This document shows, in pieces, positions 28,901 to 39,947 of a DNA stretch of 64,000 nucleotides. The number at the start of each line of letters is the position of its first letter. The stretch's first letter is position 1. The notes under the pieces are model-generated. The model saw only the letters and a program-made list of their open reading frames with translations, was not told the DNA's origin and did no database searches. The stretch is from Spirochaetales bacterium (GTDB taxonomy: Bacteria > Spirochaetota > Spirochaetia > Sphaerochaetales > Sphaerochaetaceae). The stretch spans positions 1 to 64,000 of the forward strand of contig JALEVV010000027.1 of the NCBI GenBank assembly GCA_022788185.1, given 5' to 3'. The position numbers and the translations under genes were made by a program.

Positions 28901-30728
28901 TGCACAGCTGGGGAAAGAGAACAGTCTCCGGTATCAGGAAGAATTCGTTAAGAAGGAAATTAACGCTCTTTCATGCTCTACGACCTTTGAGATGGGCGTT
29001 GATGTAGGTGACCTGGAAACCGTATTCCTGAGAAATGTTCCTCCGATGCCTTCAAACTATGCTCAGCGTGCAGGCCGGGCTGGCCGTTCAAAAGATGCTT
29101 CCGCTTATGCAATCACATATGCCAAACAGAGTTCTCATGATCTAACATACTTCAATGATCCTAAAAAAATGATTGTTGGTACTATCAATCCTCCTCTGTT
29201 CAAAACAGAAAATGAAAAGGTGTTCCGCAGGCATATTTATGCTGTGGCCTTAAGTATGTTTTTTGCAGAATACGATGAAATGTATAATCATAATGACGCA
29301 GAAATTTTTCTGAATCAGAAGGGGTACGAGATATTTTCTGAATGGCTCAGATCAAAGCCTGAAAACCTTAAAAAGATGCTGTGGAGATCTTTTTCTGATA
29401 ATGAACTTTATTATACCCTGGACATAGATGGTTTTGGTTGGCTCGATGGCCTGATTGGACCTGAAGGTGTTCTTACAACACATATAGAGTATTATAATAA
29501 AGTAGTCCAGGAGCTCAGAAAACAGGAAAGGGCTGCCGCAGGTAATGGAAGTGAATTGAACCAGATTCAGAGAAGAATGAAGCTTTTCACAAGGAATGAA
29601 TTGGTGGATTTCCTTGCAAGGGGGAATATTCTTCCAAGGTATGGTTTCCCTGTCGATACTGTTGAACTGTATCAGAATTATTCTTCAGTAAATGGAGAAA
29701 AAGATCTCAGGCTTAATCGTGACCTGCTTATGGCGATTGCTGAATACGCACCTTCATCTGAGATCGTTGCTAACGGAAAGCTTTATACAAGCAGATATAT
29801 CAGGCCCGAAAAGACAGATTCTCAGACTGCAAATTTTCATGAATCATTCCTTGCAATCTGTGAAGAGTGCGGTTCGATGAATTGTTCTGAAGCTGTTGGT
29901 AAAGAAGGGCAGGAATGTATTGTATGTGGTAGGATTATCCCAAGGGATAGTTTTCATAAGAGCATTGAGCCAAGGGCCGGTTTCATTGCTGAACCTGATG
30001 TTAAGGATGTTCCGATGAAGAAACAGGAGAAGAACTATAAAAGTGATGTCTTCTATCTTCATAACAGTGAAGCCCGGTCGGTAGAGAAGCATTCATTTAT
30101 TTGCGGTGATGTTATTGTAGATATAGAGTCCACTGTAAATGATTCCCTTATGGTTCAATCTGAGTCATCATTTTATGTGTGCGGTAAGTGTGGATATGCA
30201 AAAGAAAGCAGTGAGGATTTTTCCGTTAAAGGTCCGGCCAGAAAAAGAAAAAGCTTCAATAGAGTTGATTATCCCCATAAGACACCAACCGGTGCTGAAT
30301 GCAGCATGGAACATCTTGAGCAAAGAAAAATACATCACACTTTTCATACAGATGTGGCCAGAATAGGATTCAGCTGTGATACAGGAAATTACAATACTAT
30401 GCTTTCCGTTATGTATGCGATTCTTTACTCAATAAGTGATGTACTGAATATTGAAAGAAAAGATATCAGTGCATGTTTGACGAGAACGAAGGGCCGGCAG
30501 AACGACTGGCAGATAATCATCTATGATGCAGTCCCCGGAGGTGCCGGTCATTCAAGACGAATTGTCAGTAATGATGGTGCTGTTTTGTCAAGGGTTTTTG
30601 AAGCAGCCTACTCTAGAGTAAGTGAATGTGAATGCGATCCTTCATGTTATAAATGTCTGAGGAGTTATGAGAACCAGAAGGTGCATGATAAGCTTAACAG
30701 GCAACTGGCTAAGGATTTTCTGGCTTGA
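25965..30728 (+). CDS. DEAD/DEAH helicase with C-terminal DUF1998-like domain, possible DruE-like
   Basis: STGTGSGKT, VVLDEAHVYSG, LTSATLG, YAQRAGRAGRS; several Cys clusters; C-terminal IIIYDAVPGGAGHSRRI...CECDPSCYKCLRSYENQKVHDKLNR. Confidence 0.85.
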   Translation: MFNPAIASNNIKNEFIDYITTVYGFEDKQLLENFRSELNTTIAQGPFLQLNYNFRTAESINELIDQNILSPLFRDLEEGKPDTPLYRRVLPLDRPLYHHQVNAIKKISQGCNAVISTGTGSGKTNCFLIPVINELLREQEKGTLDDGVRAIFIYPMNALANDQIKNIRTLLMKYPAITFGVYNGGTLYDDDSANLSYEKLHSDDPVPELRTPLDNERVSRDTLKKRPPHILFTNYSMLEYLLLRPKDDVLFSNSNFRFVVLDEAHVYSGATGIETSFLLRRLKARLSANKKPQFILTSATLGGENSEDDIVTFAQNLSGEEFSRDCIIKSEREGIILPKNKISVPYSALNELSDERNIAGDVLIKYGLPFNTKSDEAGILYDLMIHTAEFDWISHKVGTVTSIRELSEELHISENAVIDIISLCTRAERNGKCLLDAKYHFFLRALDGCFLSLSPSRTLSLTRKQTCTENGKQYIVSEIAVCENCGKIAFTGIRDKKGFLKNAPSFADSEYYVPIDDGWNSKLIIDDEDELNTDDNDSMFYLCPHCGMMLPADEDLPSSCECGSEEFIKVVKAKAGKRGTSCVDCSVGQYRRFYLGNDAATSVIATALFGELPEHKVSIQSDEYVPITSDDDPFMIETDSVRKKEPMSSGQQFLVFSDSRQEAAKFACYLRSSYTEFLRRRGMYHVLANLGNADWAITDFVKELSNFFADNKMFAKKKNDGSNLDMESRRQAWIAVLNEMSRFNSSTSLTSLGFIQFYLKTADQLARNIHNSQKYNVKKVSEESISTLLNLLAFQFIKAGVIQPDENVTLSDGDREYIFYTPRQQTISLNASDGVSAHWMPKDILLKEGVRTAHSSKIEYIKRVLGCDDNTAGDFLEQFFLYLSKKNKNENAFLVLKDKGYVLRTASFGIRTPKSKDAKWYKCRKCGHISQFHLDHHCVLLKCEGDVMEVDPMELSKNNHYAHLYQSEQLNNLYIEEHTAQLGKENSLRYQEEFVKKEINALSCSTTFEMGVDVGDLETVFLRNVPPMPSNYAQRAGRAGRSKDASAYAITYAKQSSHDLTYFNDPKKMIVGTINPPLFKTENEKVFRRHIYAVALSMFFAEYDEMYNHNDAEIFLNQKGYEIFSEWLRSKPENLKKMLWRSFSDNELYYTLDIDGFGWLDGLIGPEGVLTTHIEYYNKVVQELRKQERAAAGNGSELNQIQRRMKLFTRNELVDFLARGNILPRYGFPVDTVELYQNYSSVNGEKDLRLNRDLLMAIAEYAPSSEIVANGKLYTSRYIRPEKTDSQTANFHESFLAICEECGSMNCSEAVGKEGQECIVCGRIIPRDSFHKSIEPRAGFIAEPDVKDVPMKKQEKNYKSDVFYLHNSEARSVEKHSFICGDVIVDIESTVNDSLMVQSESSFYVCGKCGYAKESSEDFSVKGPARKRKSFNRVDYPHKTPTGAECSMEHLEQRKIHHTFHTDVARIGFSCDTGNYNTMLSVMYAILYSISDVLNIERKDISACLTRTKGRQNDWQIIIYDAVPGGAGHSRRIVSNDGAVLSRVFEAAYSRVSECECDPSCYKCLRSYENQKVHDKLNRQLAKDFLA

Positions 30729-30784
30729 TTAACAGGAGAATGTGTTCCTATAAGTGTTGATGAGCATTGTGCTGCTGAGAATTA

Positions 30785-30820
30785 ATAAAACAAAGCCGGA
30801 GGTCAACTTGGGCCTCCGGC
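30785..30820 (-). terminator. Rho-independent terminator for the Vsr-like gene
   Basis: GCCGGAGG-TCAACTTGGG-CCTCCGGC; on the minus strand followed by TTTGTTTTATT. Confidence 0.7.
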
Positions 30821-30929
30821 AGGCAGCTGAGTATAACTAACACGTAATTGGGATCCTTTGTGTGTTCATTGGGTAATGGGGGTTGCTGCCTGAGTGTAGT
30901 TTAATGTGGTGGAATCAATTATTCAATAG

Positions 30930-31616
30930 TCAGGTTTTCCGATTTCTGATTAATAATTCTTCTGTTTCCGTGAACCCCATCTGGAAAAACAGCTTGTCTT
31001 TTTCCGTATTTTCTTTCGATGCCTTGAGTTCGGTAATGTTTCTCCTATGTGCTTTAGTGATCATGAAGGAGAGGGCGGCCCGGGCAAGTTCCCTGTCGTT
31101 CAGGTCAGTCTCCAGCTGAGAGTCCTTAAGGGCCACATAACCCGCCTTGATCCCGTCAACAGAGACAGTGTAATTGTCTTCAGACGATTCAGTGATGGTG
31201 ATGTGCATTACCTTTCTTATTTCTTCCTCAATCCTTGCAATGCACTCCTCAGTATCCTTTTTGATGGACTTTCCCCAGAACCTGATCACGGTCCATCCAA
31301 GGGCGGCAAGATCGGTGTCGTTCTTCCTGTCCCGCTCCATGTTGCGGGCTATCTTGGCAATCCAGAAATCAGGGTTGTTTCCTTTGGCAAGTGTTTCCTT
31401 CAGACTGTCCCAGTCCTTTCCATGAAAGAATTCACCGTCACAGAATACCGCGATGCGGTACTTCGTGAGGGTAATGTCGGGTTTGCCCGGAAGATCCTTT
31501 TTGTTCTTGCGGTATCTTATGCCCCGTGCCCAGAGGGCATGGCGGAGGAGGACCTCTATGGATGTGTCCTTTGCCCTTATCCTGCTCATATTGTAGTGCC
31601 GTGCTTCAGATACCAT
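30930..31616 (-). CDS. Vsr-type endonuclease with a C-terminal extension
   Basis: MSRIRAKDTSIEVLLRHALWARGIRYRKNKKDLPGKPDITLTKYRIAVFCDGEFFHGKDW...GWTVIRFWGKSIKK; about 90 further residues at the C-terminus. Confidence 0.85.
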   Translation of the reverse strand: MVSEARHYNMSRIRAKDTSIEVLLRHALWARGIRYRKNKKDLPGKPDITLTKYRIAVFCDGEFFHGKDWDSLKETLAKGNNPDFWIAKIARNMERDRKNDTDLAALGWTVIRFWGKSIKKDTEECIARIEEEIRKVMHITITESSEDNYTVSVDGIKAGYVALKDSQLETDLNDRELARAALSFMITKAHRRNITELKASKENTEKDKLFFQMGFTETEELLIRNRKT

Positions 31617-31827
31617 GGAGTGATGATAGCACTTTTCTCATGTTAAGAGAAAACGGGATGAAACTGGATGAAAGCCGTTCCATGGGATTTACTTACAGAG
31701 CAGGTTGCTGAGCAGTGTTATCAGGTATGCCTTCTGATTAATAGAACAACATTAAACGAATACAGTGATTTTCTATTGTGTGTGGAAACACTATGCACCA
31801 TAATTGTGGCAGAAGGGGGAGATTGTT

Positions 31828-34176
31828 TTGAAAAGAAAAGCAATAGGTCTGTTCACAGTCATTCTTGTGTTACTCTGTTTTGTTTCATGCAGCAATAACA
31901 GCAGTGTCCCGGCAACGGGATCAGTCAGCATTGTCCTGAATAACAATGCAAGGGGAATAGAACCGAACATTTCCCTGGATACCGCAAAGTACAGTGTTGC
32001 GATATCAGGAACAGGGTATTCGAGCGTCGAAGATGTTGCCACTTCGGTTTCTGTTTATTCAAAGAAGGATATCCCGGAAGGTAACTATACTGTTACCGTC
32101 AGTGCCATTAACAGTGTCGGCATAGTAATCGGGGAAGGATCGAAAGAGTTCTCAATTACCCGGAATAATACCACCGAGGTGAGTGTGACAGTCGATGAGA
32201 TTGCCGGAAACGGTAAGCTGACCGTAACACTGTCAGGTACTGTTATCGAGGGTAAGACATACACGCTTAATGTGTATGACAGTAAGGATTCTCTGGTTAA
32301 GAGTACACTCTTTACCGATAATGTGGCAGAACTTGAGATCGGTAATGGTTACTACTACTTCATGGTAAGCGATGGAATCGGAACCGTATCGGACCCTGAA
32401 GCGTTCAGAATGCTTAAGGGTGACCATCTCCGTGCTGAGGCGAAAGTGTATTCAGGAGGCGATGGTTCCTTTCGTCTTGAGATAACCAATGTCATAAAAC
32501 CTACTCCTGAACTTAAGCTTGCATTTTCCTCACCGAATGTTCATGCAGGAGACGGTGTCACTGTTTCCGCTGTCGGGATGGAAGGGAGTACTCTGACTTA
32601 TTCCTGGTTCATAGATGGTGTGGAAGCTGAAGGTGAGAATGGTGCAGCCATCACTTTTTCGAAGAATGTTTCAGGGGAGTACAGTATCAAATGTCTTGTT
32701 AAGGACAGTGCTTCCAACCTGGTATGGTCCGCTGACAGGATGCTTACTGTCTATGATGTCGGATATAAGCCTCTGACATTATGCCTTCAGGGAAATGTGG
32801 AATTCTGGTGTGTGGGTGATGTCCTGATTCCTGCGGACCTTCAGGTTTCAGTAAATAAGGACAGCGCGGAGCTCTATTCATTCCAGTATGGACATGGGCA
32901 TCGTGCATTCACGTTTGATAAGGAATCAGTCATTACCTGTACGCTTTCAGGTGTTGATGGTTACTCCTACTATCTGGAAACAGAGGAAGATGGTGATTAC
33001 ACTGTCGTTTACATCGTGATTGACAGGGAAATTGAAGACCCTGCATTTGTGAAAGTAAATTTTGATTACGACTACAGATTCCATCGGGAAAGGAACGAGT
33101 ACAGAGGATTCTATCTTTGCCCTGAAGGTGCCTCATACCGCAGTGAGGGCAGTGGCATTGTTTCAATGACAAACAATACTGCTTCAAGGATAATTAAGGT
33201 AAATCCCGGTTATTACAGGCAGAATGGCATGACGGGAAATAATGGTACCCTGGATCCTTCTGTTTCACCTTCAAATTTCACTGTTGCATCAGGTGAGACA
33301 AAGGAAGTAACGGTCACTCTTCCTTATGCGACGGTTGTGCTTGAGGGTTTTGATGGGGATGCCGGATATTATGGTATTAAACTTGGGGACTATGATGTTG
33401 ACAGGGGTTATGTTGATGAAATGGATGGTAAGAAGGTTATTCTGCTGCCTTCAGGTAATGTTGGGTATAGCCATTATTCCTTATGGAAAGCCTTCAATCC
33501 TGATTACAGATATGATTTCTCAACAACGGCAGGTATTGGAGAGACCCAGAATGTAAGCACGATAAAAAATGAAATTGACTGGATTGATTCCGGTGTCACG
33601 ATTCCGGCAGGAAGAACTCTTATCAGAGTAACATCTGCAGTGGTTCTTGACAGGACATTTCAGGAATTGTACTGGAAAACAGTCACACCGGATGGCTCCT
33701 TGTATGACAGCGGTATTATGGATCTCAGTTGGCCATCCTGGATTAATTTGAATCAGAGTTTCCGTCTGTACTGTACTGACATCACAGGACAGAGTGGTTA
33801 CAAATACAAATGCTCAGTGGAAAAGCAGAGTGACGAATCCGGAGAATACAATCTGGTAACGATTAATATCGATAAGGATATGTCAGATTATGCGACTCTG
33901 AAGGTAAACCATTCATTTGATGAATCCCTGCTGGTAAACGGTACGTATATAACCGCAAGAAGGAACAGTGATAATAAATATATCCTTATTCCTGTATACT
34001 CCGGAGGTTCTTCGGAATACAAAACAGAGCCGGGAACTTACCGTTCCAATGGGTACTGGAACTCAATTCTGGATCCTCAGACAGGAAAAGAATATGCTCC
34101 CAGGATTCCTGAGAACTTCATATGTACTTCAGGTAAGACAACTGAGCTGAGTGTCAGACTGGAGGAAAGGAATTAG
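31828..34176 (+). CDS. Lipoprotein with repeated beta-rich modules
   Basis: TTG start with GGGGGAGA upstream; MKRKAIGLFTVILVLLCFVSC lipobox; Ig/PKD-like region. ORF track starts 31804. Confidence 0.72.
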   Translation: MKRKAIGLFTVILVLLCFVSCSNNSSVPATGSVSIVLNNNARGIEPNISLDTAKYSVAISGTGYSSVEDVATSVSVYSKKDIPEGNYTVTVSAINSVGIVIGEGSKEFSITRNNTTEVSVTVDEIAGNGKLTVTLSGTVIEGKTYTLNVYDSKDSLVKSTLFTDNVAELEIGNGYYYFMVSDGIGTVSDPEAFRMLKGDHLRAEAKVYSGGDGSFRLEITNVIKPTPELKLAFSSPNVHAGDGVTVSAVGMEGSTLTYSWFIDGVEAEGENGAAITFSKNVSGEYSIKCLVKDSASNLVWSADRMLTVYDVGYKPLTLCLQGNVEFWCVGDVLIPADLQVSVNKDSAELYSFQYGHGHRAFTFDKESVITCTLSGVDGYSYYLETEEDGDYTVVYIVIDREIEDPAFVKVNFDYDYRFHRERNEYRGFYLCPEGASYRSEGSGIVSMTNNTASRIIKVNPGYYRQNGMTGNNGTLDPSVSPSNFTVASGETKEVTVTLPYATVVLEGFDGDAGYYGIKLGDYDVDRGYVDEMDGKKVILLPSGNVGYSHYSLWKAFNPDYRYDFSTTAGIGETQNVSTIKNEIDWIDSGVTIPAGRTLIRVTSAVVLDRTFQELYWKTVTPDGSLYDSGIMDLSWPSWINLNQSFRLYCTDITGQSGYKYKCSVEKQSDESGEYNLVTINIDKDMSDYATLKVNHSFDESLLVNGTYITARRNSDNKYILIPVYSGGSSEYKTEPGTYRSNGYWNSILDPQTGKEYAPRIPENFICTSGKTTELSVRLEERN

Positions 34177-34194
34177 AAAGCAATTCCTGATTGT

Positions 34195-34225
34195 CAGGGC
34201 GGAAAGACTGTTTCTTTCTGCCCTG
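34195..34225 (+). terminator. Rho-independent terminator after the lipoprotein gene
   Basis: CAGGGCGGAAAGA-CTGTT-TCTTTCTGCCCTG hairpin, then ATGTTCTTTT. Confidence 0.65.
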
Positions 34226-34532
34226 ATGTTCTTTTATCCCTTCCTGATCGGTCAATGCAGGAAACAGATATGGTTAGAAGTATGTCTTCTTCCTGGCGGG
34301 GTAGTGGGACCTCATCGCTTTAGGTATTGTACCGCTTCGCGGATAGACTGCTGCTTTATTCAGTGGTGAAGTGAAGGAAAGTGCGGGGCCACGTAACCTG
34401 CTTTGATAATGCAGTTATCATCAGTGACAGTGCTGTTACTTGTCTCTCTCTGTTTTTATCTCATGTTTTGGTTTACCGCGACATCATGTGTCGTGGTAGG
34501 GATGAGAGAATGGGGATAAAGGAGAAACGATA

Positions 34533-34697
34533 ATGAACGAGATGAAGCTGGTTGAAAGCTGTTTCAGGAACATGGGACTCACGAGACGTCAGGTTAAGGC
34601 ACTCAGTGACAAGATTGCTGAGTACATTGCCTCGAACAGGGCAGCAGGCATTTCCGGTGATATGGATGATTCCCGACCGGAGCGTCACAGGTCCTGA
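34533..34697 (+). CDS. Small hypothetical protein (54 aa)
   Basis: AAAGGAGAAACGATA-ATG; MNEMKLVESCFRNMGLTRRQVKALSDKIAEYIASNRAAGISGDMDDSRPERHRS*. Confidence 0.4.
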   Translation: MNEMKLVESCFRNMGLTRRQVKALSDKIAEYIASNRAAGISGDMDDSRPERHRS

Positions 34698-34877
34698 TAT
34701 TTTGTTGTTTTTCAAGATTTAATGCATGTTTTTGAATATTTGTCCTTGCCTGTGCCGGGAGGACTTGTTTGAATATTCTGTGAAAATAAATACATTTTTT
34801 TGCATAACACATTGACTTTTTCGGGGGAAAAGAGGTAAAAGACAAGCTATCGGATACGGTTCACAAGGAGGTCAAAG

Positions 34878-34964
34878 ATGACAGGTTCACAGTTAATTCA
34901 GAAAAAACACCTTCCTTTGATCGCTCTTATTTCCCTTATTCTCGTAGTACTACTTAGAAACTAA
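34878..34964 (+). CDS. Branched-chain-amino-acid-rich leader peptide (attenuator)
   Basis: CAAGGAGGTCAAAG-ATG; MTGSQLIQKKHLPLIALISLILVVLLRN*, 28 aa with 14 Leu/Ile/Val, directly upstream of ilvN. Not in the supplied ORF list. Confidence 0.75.
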   Translation: MTGSQLIQKKHLPLIALISLILVVLLRN

Positions 34965-34992
34965 ACCACTGGCTTTAGTTCTTTTTTGTTGT

Positions 34993-35029
34993 AGCCCGTG
35001 GTAAAGAAAAAACCACGGGTTATTTTTAT
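34993..35029 (+). terminator. Attenuator terminator of the ilv/leu operon
   Basis: CCCGTGGT (34995-35002) pairs with ACCACGGG (35012-35019), followed by TTATTTTTAT. Confidence 0.75.
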
Positions 35030-35040
35030 AGGAGGTCCTG

Positions 35041-36571
<1,531 letters not shown>

Positions 36572-36596
36572 TACTTAATATTACAGGGATGATAAG

Positions 36597-38195
36597 ATGG
36601 CAGACAGAGTCTATTTTTTTGATACAACGCTGAGGGATGGTGAGCAGGCTCCCGGTTACTCAATGAACCTGGAGGAAAAGATAAAGATCGCAAAACAGCT
36701 TGAAGCCCTTGGTGTGGATATAATCGAGGCAGGTTTTGCCATCTCATCTCCCGGAGACAAGGAGAGTGTGACGGCAATTGCGGGTGCGGTGAAAAACTGT
36801 ACCGTCGCATCCCTGGCGAGGGCACTGCGCAAGGACATCGATGCCGCGTATGAAGCGGTAAAGCATGCAGAGAGCCCCCGCATTCACCTCTTCCTTGCCA
36901 CCAGCGACCTCCATCTCGAGTACAAACTCAGGATGACCCGTGAGGAGGCCCTGGACAGGATCAGAGAGAACGTGCGCTACGCCGCTTCCCTCTGTTCCAA
37001 CATCGAGTTCTCACTGGAGGACGCAACCAGAACCGATCTTGACTACATGTGCCGTGTGGTCGAGCTTGCGATCAAGGAAGGTGCCACCACGGTCAACCTT
37101 CCCGATACGGTCGGTTATTCGACACCTCAGGAGATCGCCCACATGGTCTCCTACGTGAAAAATCACGTACCCAATGTCGACAAGGCAATTCTTTCCATGC
37201 ACTGTCACAACGACCTTGGCCTGGCAGTTGCCAACTCCATGGCAGGCGTAAACGCAGGTGCCCGCCAGATCGAGTGCACGCTCTGCGGTATCGGTGAGAG
37301 GGCAGGTAATGCGGCAATGGAAGAGCTTGCGATGCTCATGCATACCCGTCCCGACCTCTATCCCTATGAGAACAGGATCGTGACCACCGAGATCACGAGA
37401 GCTGCAAGGCTGCTTTCATCCACGACCGGCGTGAAGATCAACCCGTCGAAGGCAATTGTCGGTGCCAACGCCTTTGCCCATGAATCGGGCATTCACCAGC
37501 ACGGCGTTATGGCAAACAGCAAGACCTATGAGATCATGACGCCGGAAAGCGTCGGTCTTACCCAGACCAATCTCGTGCTTGGAAAGCACTCCGGTCAGCA
37601 TGCCTTCACAAAAAAGCTTGCCGAACTCGGTTATGAGCTGCCCAAGGAGGAAATCGACCGCCTCTTTGCAGAGTTCAAGAAGCTCACTGACAGGAAAAAG
37701 ACAGTTTCCGACAGGGACATCATCGCCCTGGTCGAGTCCACTGAGGACGTTAAGAGCCAGCTCTGGACGCTCGAGAACTTCGTCGTCAATAGCGGCAACC
37801 ACATGACGGCAACTGCATGCATGACCCTGAGAAAGGGCGAGAAGACCTATCAGGAGGTTGCTGCAGGCACAGGACCCGTCTATGCGGCGCTCAGAACCGT
37901 CGAAAAGATCATACGTCACCCGTTCAGCCTTGAGGATTATCAGCTTCAGGCCGTTACGGAGCACCGCGATGCGCTTGGCGAGGTGCTTGTCAAAATCAGT
38001 GACGGAACCGGCATATTCCGCGGACGCGGTGTTTCCACCGACGTCATCGAGGCAAGCATCCTGGCATGCCTTAATGCGGTCAATAAGATGCTCGATGAGA
38101 ACCAGAAGGGCATGAGGACCGGTGAATGCGCATCCAAAATGAGTTTTGAAAATGATATGCTCATGGGGCATACGGATAAAACGGAGGATAAGTGA
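36597..38195 (+). CDS. leuA: 2-isopropylmalate synthase
   Basis: [33 protein letters not shown]-terminal regulatory domain. Confidence 0.96.
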   Translation: MADRVYFFDTTLRDGEQAPGYSMNLEEKIKIAKQLEALGVDIIEAGFAISSPGDKESVTAIAGAVKNCTVASLARALRKDIDAAYEAVKHAESPRIHLFLATSDLHLEYKLRMTREEALDRIRENVRYAASLCSNIEFSLEDATRTDLDYMCRVVELAIKEGATTVNLPDTVGYSTPQEIAHMVSYVKNHVPNVDKAILSMHCHNDLGLAVANSMAGVNAGARQIECTLCGIGERAGNAAMEELAMLMHTRPDLYPYENRIVTTEITRAARLLSSTTGVKINPSKAIVGANAFAHESGIHQHGVMANSKTYEIMTPESVGLTQTNLVLGKHSGQHAFTKKLAELGYELPKEEIDRLFAEFKKLTDRKKTVSDRDIIALVESTEDVKSQLWTLENFVVNSGNHMTATACMTLRKGEKTYQEVAAGTGPVYAALRTVEKIIRHPFSLEDYQLQAVTEHRDALGEVLVKISDGTGIFRGRGVSTDVIEASILACLNAVNKMLDENQKGMRTGECASKMSFENDMLMGHTDKTEDK

Positions 38196-38196
38196 T

Positions 38197-39456
38197 ATGG
38201 GAATGACCATCACTGAAAAGATACTGGCCAAGGCTGCCGGTGAGAAGTGCGTCCATCCCGGACAGCTCATCATGGCTGACCTTTCAATGGTGCTCGGCAA
38301 CGACATCACGAGCCCTGTCGCCATAAGGGAGTTCCCGAAGTTCGGCGCGGCGGATGTCTTCGACAGGGAAAAGATCGCGCTCGTTCCCGACCACTTCACC
38401 CCGAACAAGGACATAAAGGCAGCTGAGCAGGCAAAGTGCGTGCGCTGCTTTGCCCGTGAGCACGAAATAAAGAACTACTTCGAGGTAGGTGATGTGGGCA
38501 TCGAGCATGCCCTCCTGCCCGAGAAGGGACTTGTCACTGCCGGTGACGTCGTCATCGGTGCCGACAGCCACACATGCACATACGGTGCCCTCGGCGCCTT
38601 CTCAACCGGTGTCGGTTCCACCGACATGGCATGCGGCATGGCAACGGGAAAGGCCTGGTTCAAGGTACCTTCCTCCATCAGGTTCGTCCTGAAGGGCTCC
38701 CTGCAGAAATACGTTTCCGGTAAGGACCTCATCCTCCACATCATCGGCATGATCGGAGTGGACGGTGCCCTCTACAGGAGCATGGAGTTCACCGGGGAAG
38801 GCGTGAAGAACCTTTCAATGGATGACCGGTTCACCGTGTGCAACATGGCAATTGAAGCCGGTGCCAAGAACGGAATCTTCCCCGTTGACGAGAAGACAAT
38901 TGAGTATCTGAAGGCAGCAGGAGCAAAGGATCCCGTCATCTTCGAAAGCGATGAGGATGCTTCCTATGAGATGGAATATGAGATCGACCTTTCGGCTCTC
39001 ACTCCCACGGTTTCCTTCCCGCACCTTCCCTCAAATACAAAAACCTTTGACGACATGCCCGAAGTTAAGATTGATCAGGTAGTAATCGGTTCTTGCACCA
39101 ACGGCCGTTACTCCGACCTAGAGGCTGCGGCAGAGGTCCTTAAGGGACGCCACATCGCCCGTGACGTCAGGGCCATCGTCATTCCCGCAACCCAGAAGAT
39201 CTACAGGGAGGCCATGCACAACGGACTCTTTGACATCTTCCTTGATGCGGGCTGTGTCATCTCGACACCGACCTGCGGTCCCTGTCTCGGAGGTTACATG
39301 GGTATCCTGGCAGCAGGGGAGAGGGCCATTTCCACGACCAACAGGAACTTCGTCGGCAGAATGGGACATGTCGAGAGTGAAGTATACCTTGCTTCCCCCG
39401 CGGTAGCGGCGGCAAGCGCGGTGACGGGTTATATCACTGACCCGAGGAGGATATGA
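38197..39456 (+). CDS. leuC: 3-isopropylmalate dehydratase large subunit
   Basis: Aconitase-type motifs [53 protein letters not shown]. Confidence 0.95.
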   Translation: MGMTITEKILAKAAGEKCVHPGQLIMADLSMVLGNDITSPVAIREFPKFGAADVFDREKIALVPDHFTPNKDIKAAEQAKCVRCFAREHEIKNYFEVGDVGIEHALLPEKGLVTAGDVVIGADSHTCTYGALGAFSTGVGSTDMACGMATGKAWFKVPSSIRFVLKGSLQKYVSGKDLILHIIGMIGVDGALYRSMEFTGEGVKNLSMDDRFTVCNMAIEAGAKNGIFPVDEKTIEYLKAAGAKDPVIFESDEDASYEMEYEIDLSALTPTVSFPHLPSNTKTFDDMPEVKIDQVVIGSCTNGRYSDLEAAAEVLKGRHIARDVRAIVIPATQKIYREAMHNGLFDIFLDAGCVISTPTCGPCLGGYMGILAAGERAISTTNRNFVGRMGHVESEVYLASPAVAAASAVTGYITDPRRI

Positions 39457-39947
39457 TGGAAACCAGAGGAAAGGTCTTCAGATATAAGGACAATGTCGAT
39501 ACTGACGTTATCATCCCGGCACGCTATCTCAATACAAGTGCCCCCGCAGAGCTTGCGGCCCACTGCATGGAGGATATCGACACCTCCTTCGTGAAGAGGG
39601 TTGAGCAGGGTGATATCATCGTTGCGGACAGGAACTTCGGCTGCGGCTCATCCCGTGAGCACGCACCCCTTGCCATCAAGGCAAGCGGTATCGGCTGCGT
39701 CATCGCACGCTCCTTTGCCCGCATTTTCTACCGCAACGCCATAAACATCGGACTCCCGATTCTTGAGTGCGAGGCCGCATGTGACGGCATTAAGGAAGGA
39801 GACATCGTTTCCGTAAACTTTGATAACGGTGTCATAACCAACGAGACAAAGGGCGAGAGCTATCAGGCAGAGCCGTTTCCGCCCTTCATGCAGGCCCTCA
39901 TCAAGGCAGGCGGGCTTGCTTCATACATGGCAGGGGAGGGCAGATAA
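39453..39947 (+). CDS. leuD: 3-isopropylmalate dehydratase small subunit
   Basis: [45 protein letters not shown]. Confidence 0.95.
   Translation: MMETRGKVFRYKDNVDTDVIIPARYLNTSAPAELAAHCMEDIDTSFVKRVEQGDIIVADRNFGCGSSREHAPLAIKASGIGCVIARSFARIFYRNAINIGLPILECEAACDGIKEGDIVSVNFDNGVITNETKGESYQAEPFPPFMQALIKAGGLASYMAGEGR

Noticed and set aside
37416-38414. Minus-strand 332-aa ORF opposite leuA/leuC
   Set aside because: Antisense shadow of conserved coding sequence; length explained by codon bias.
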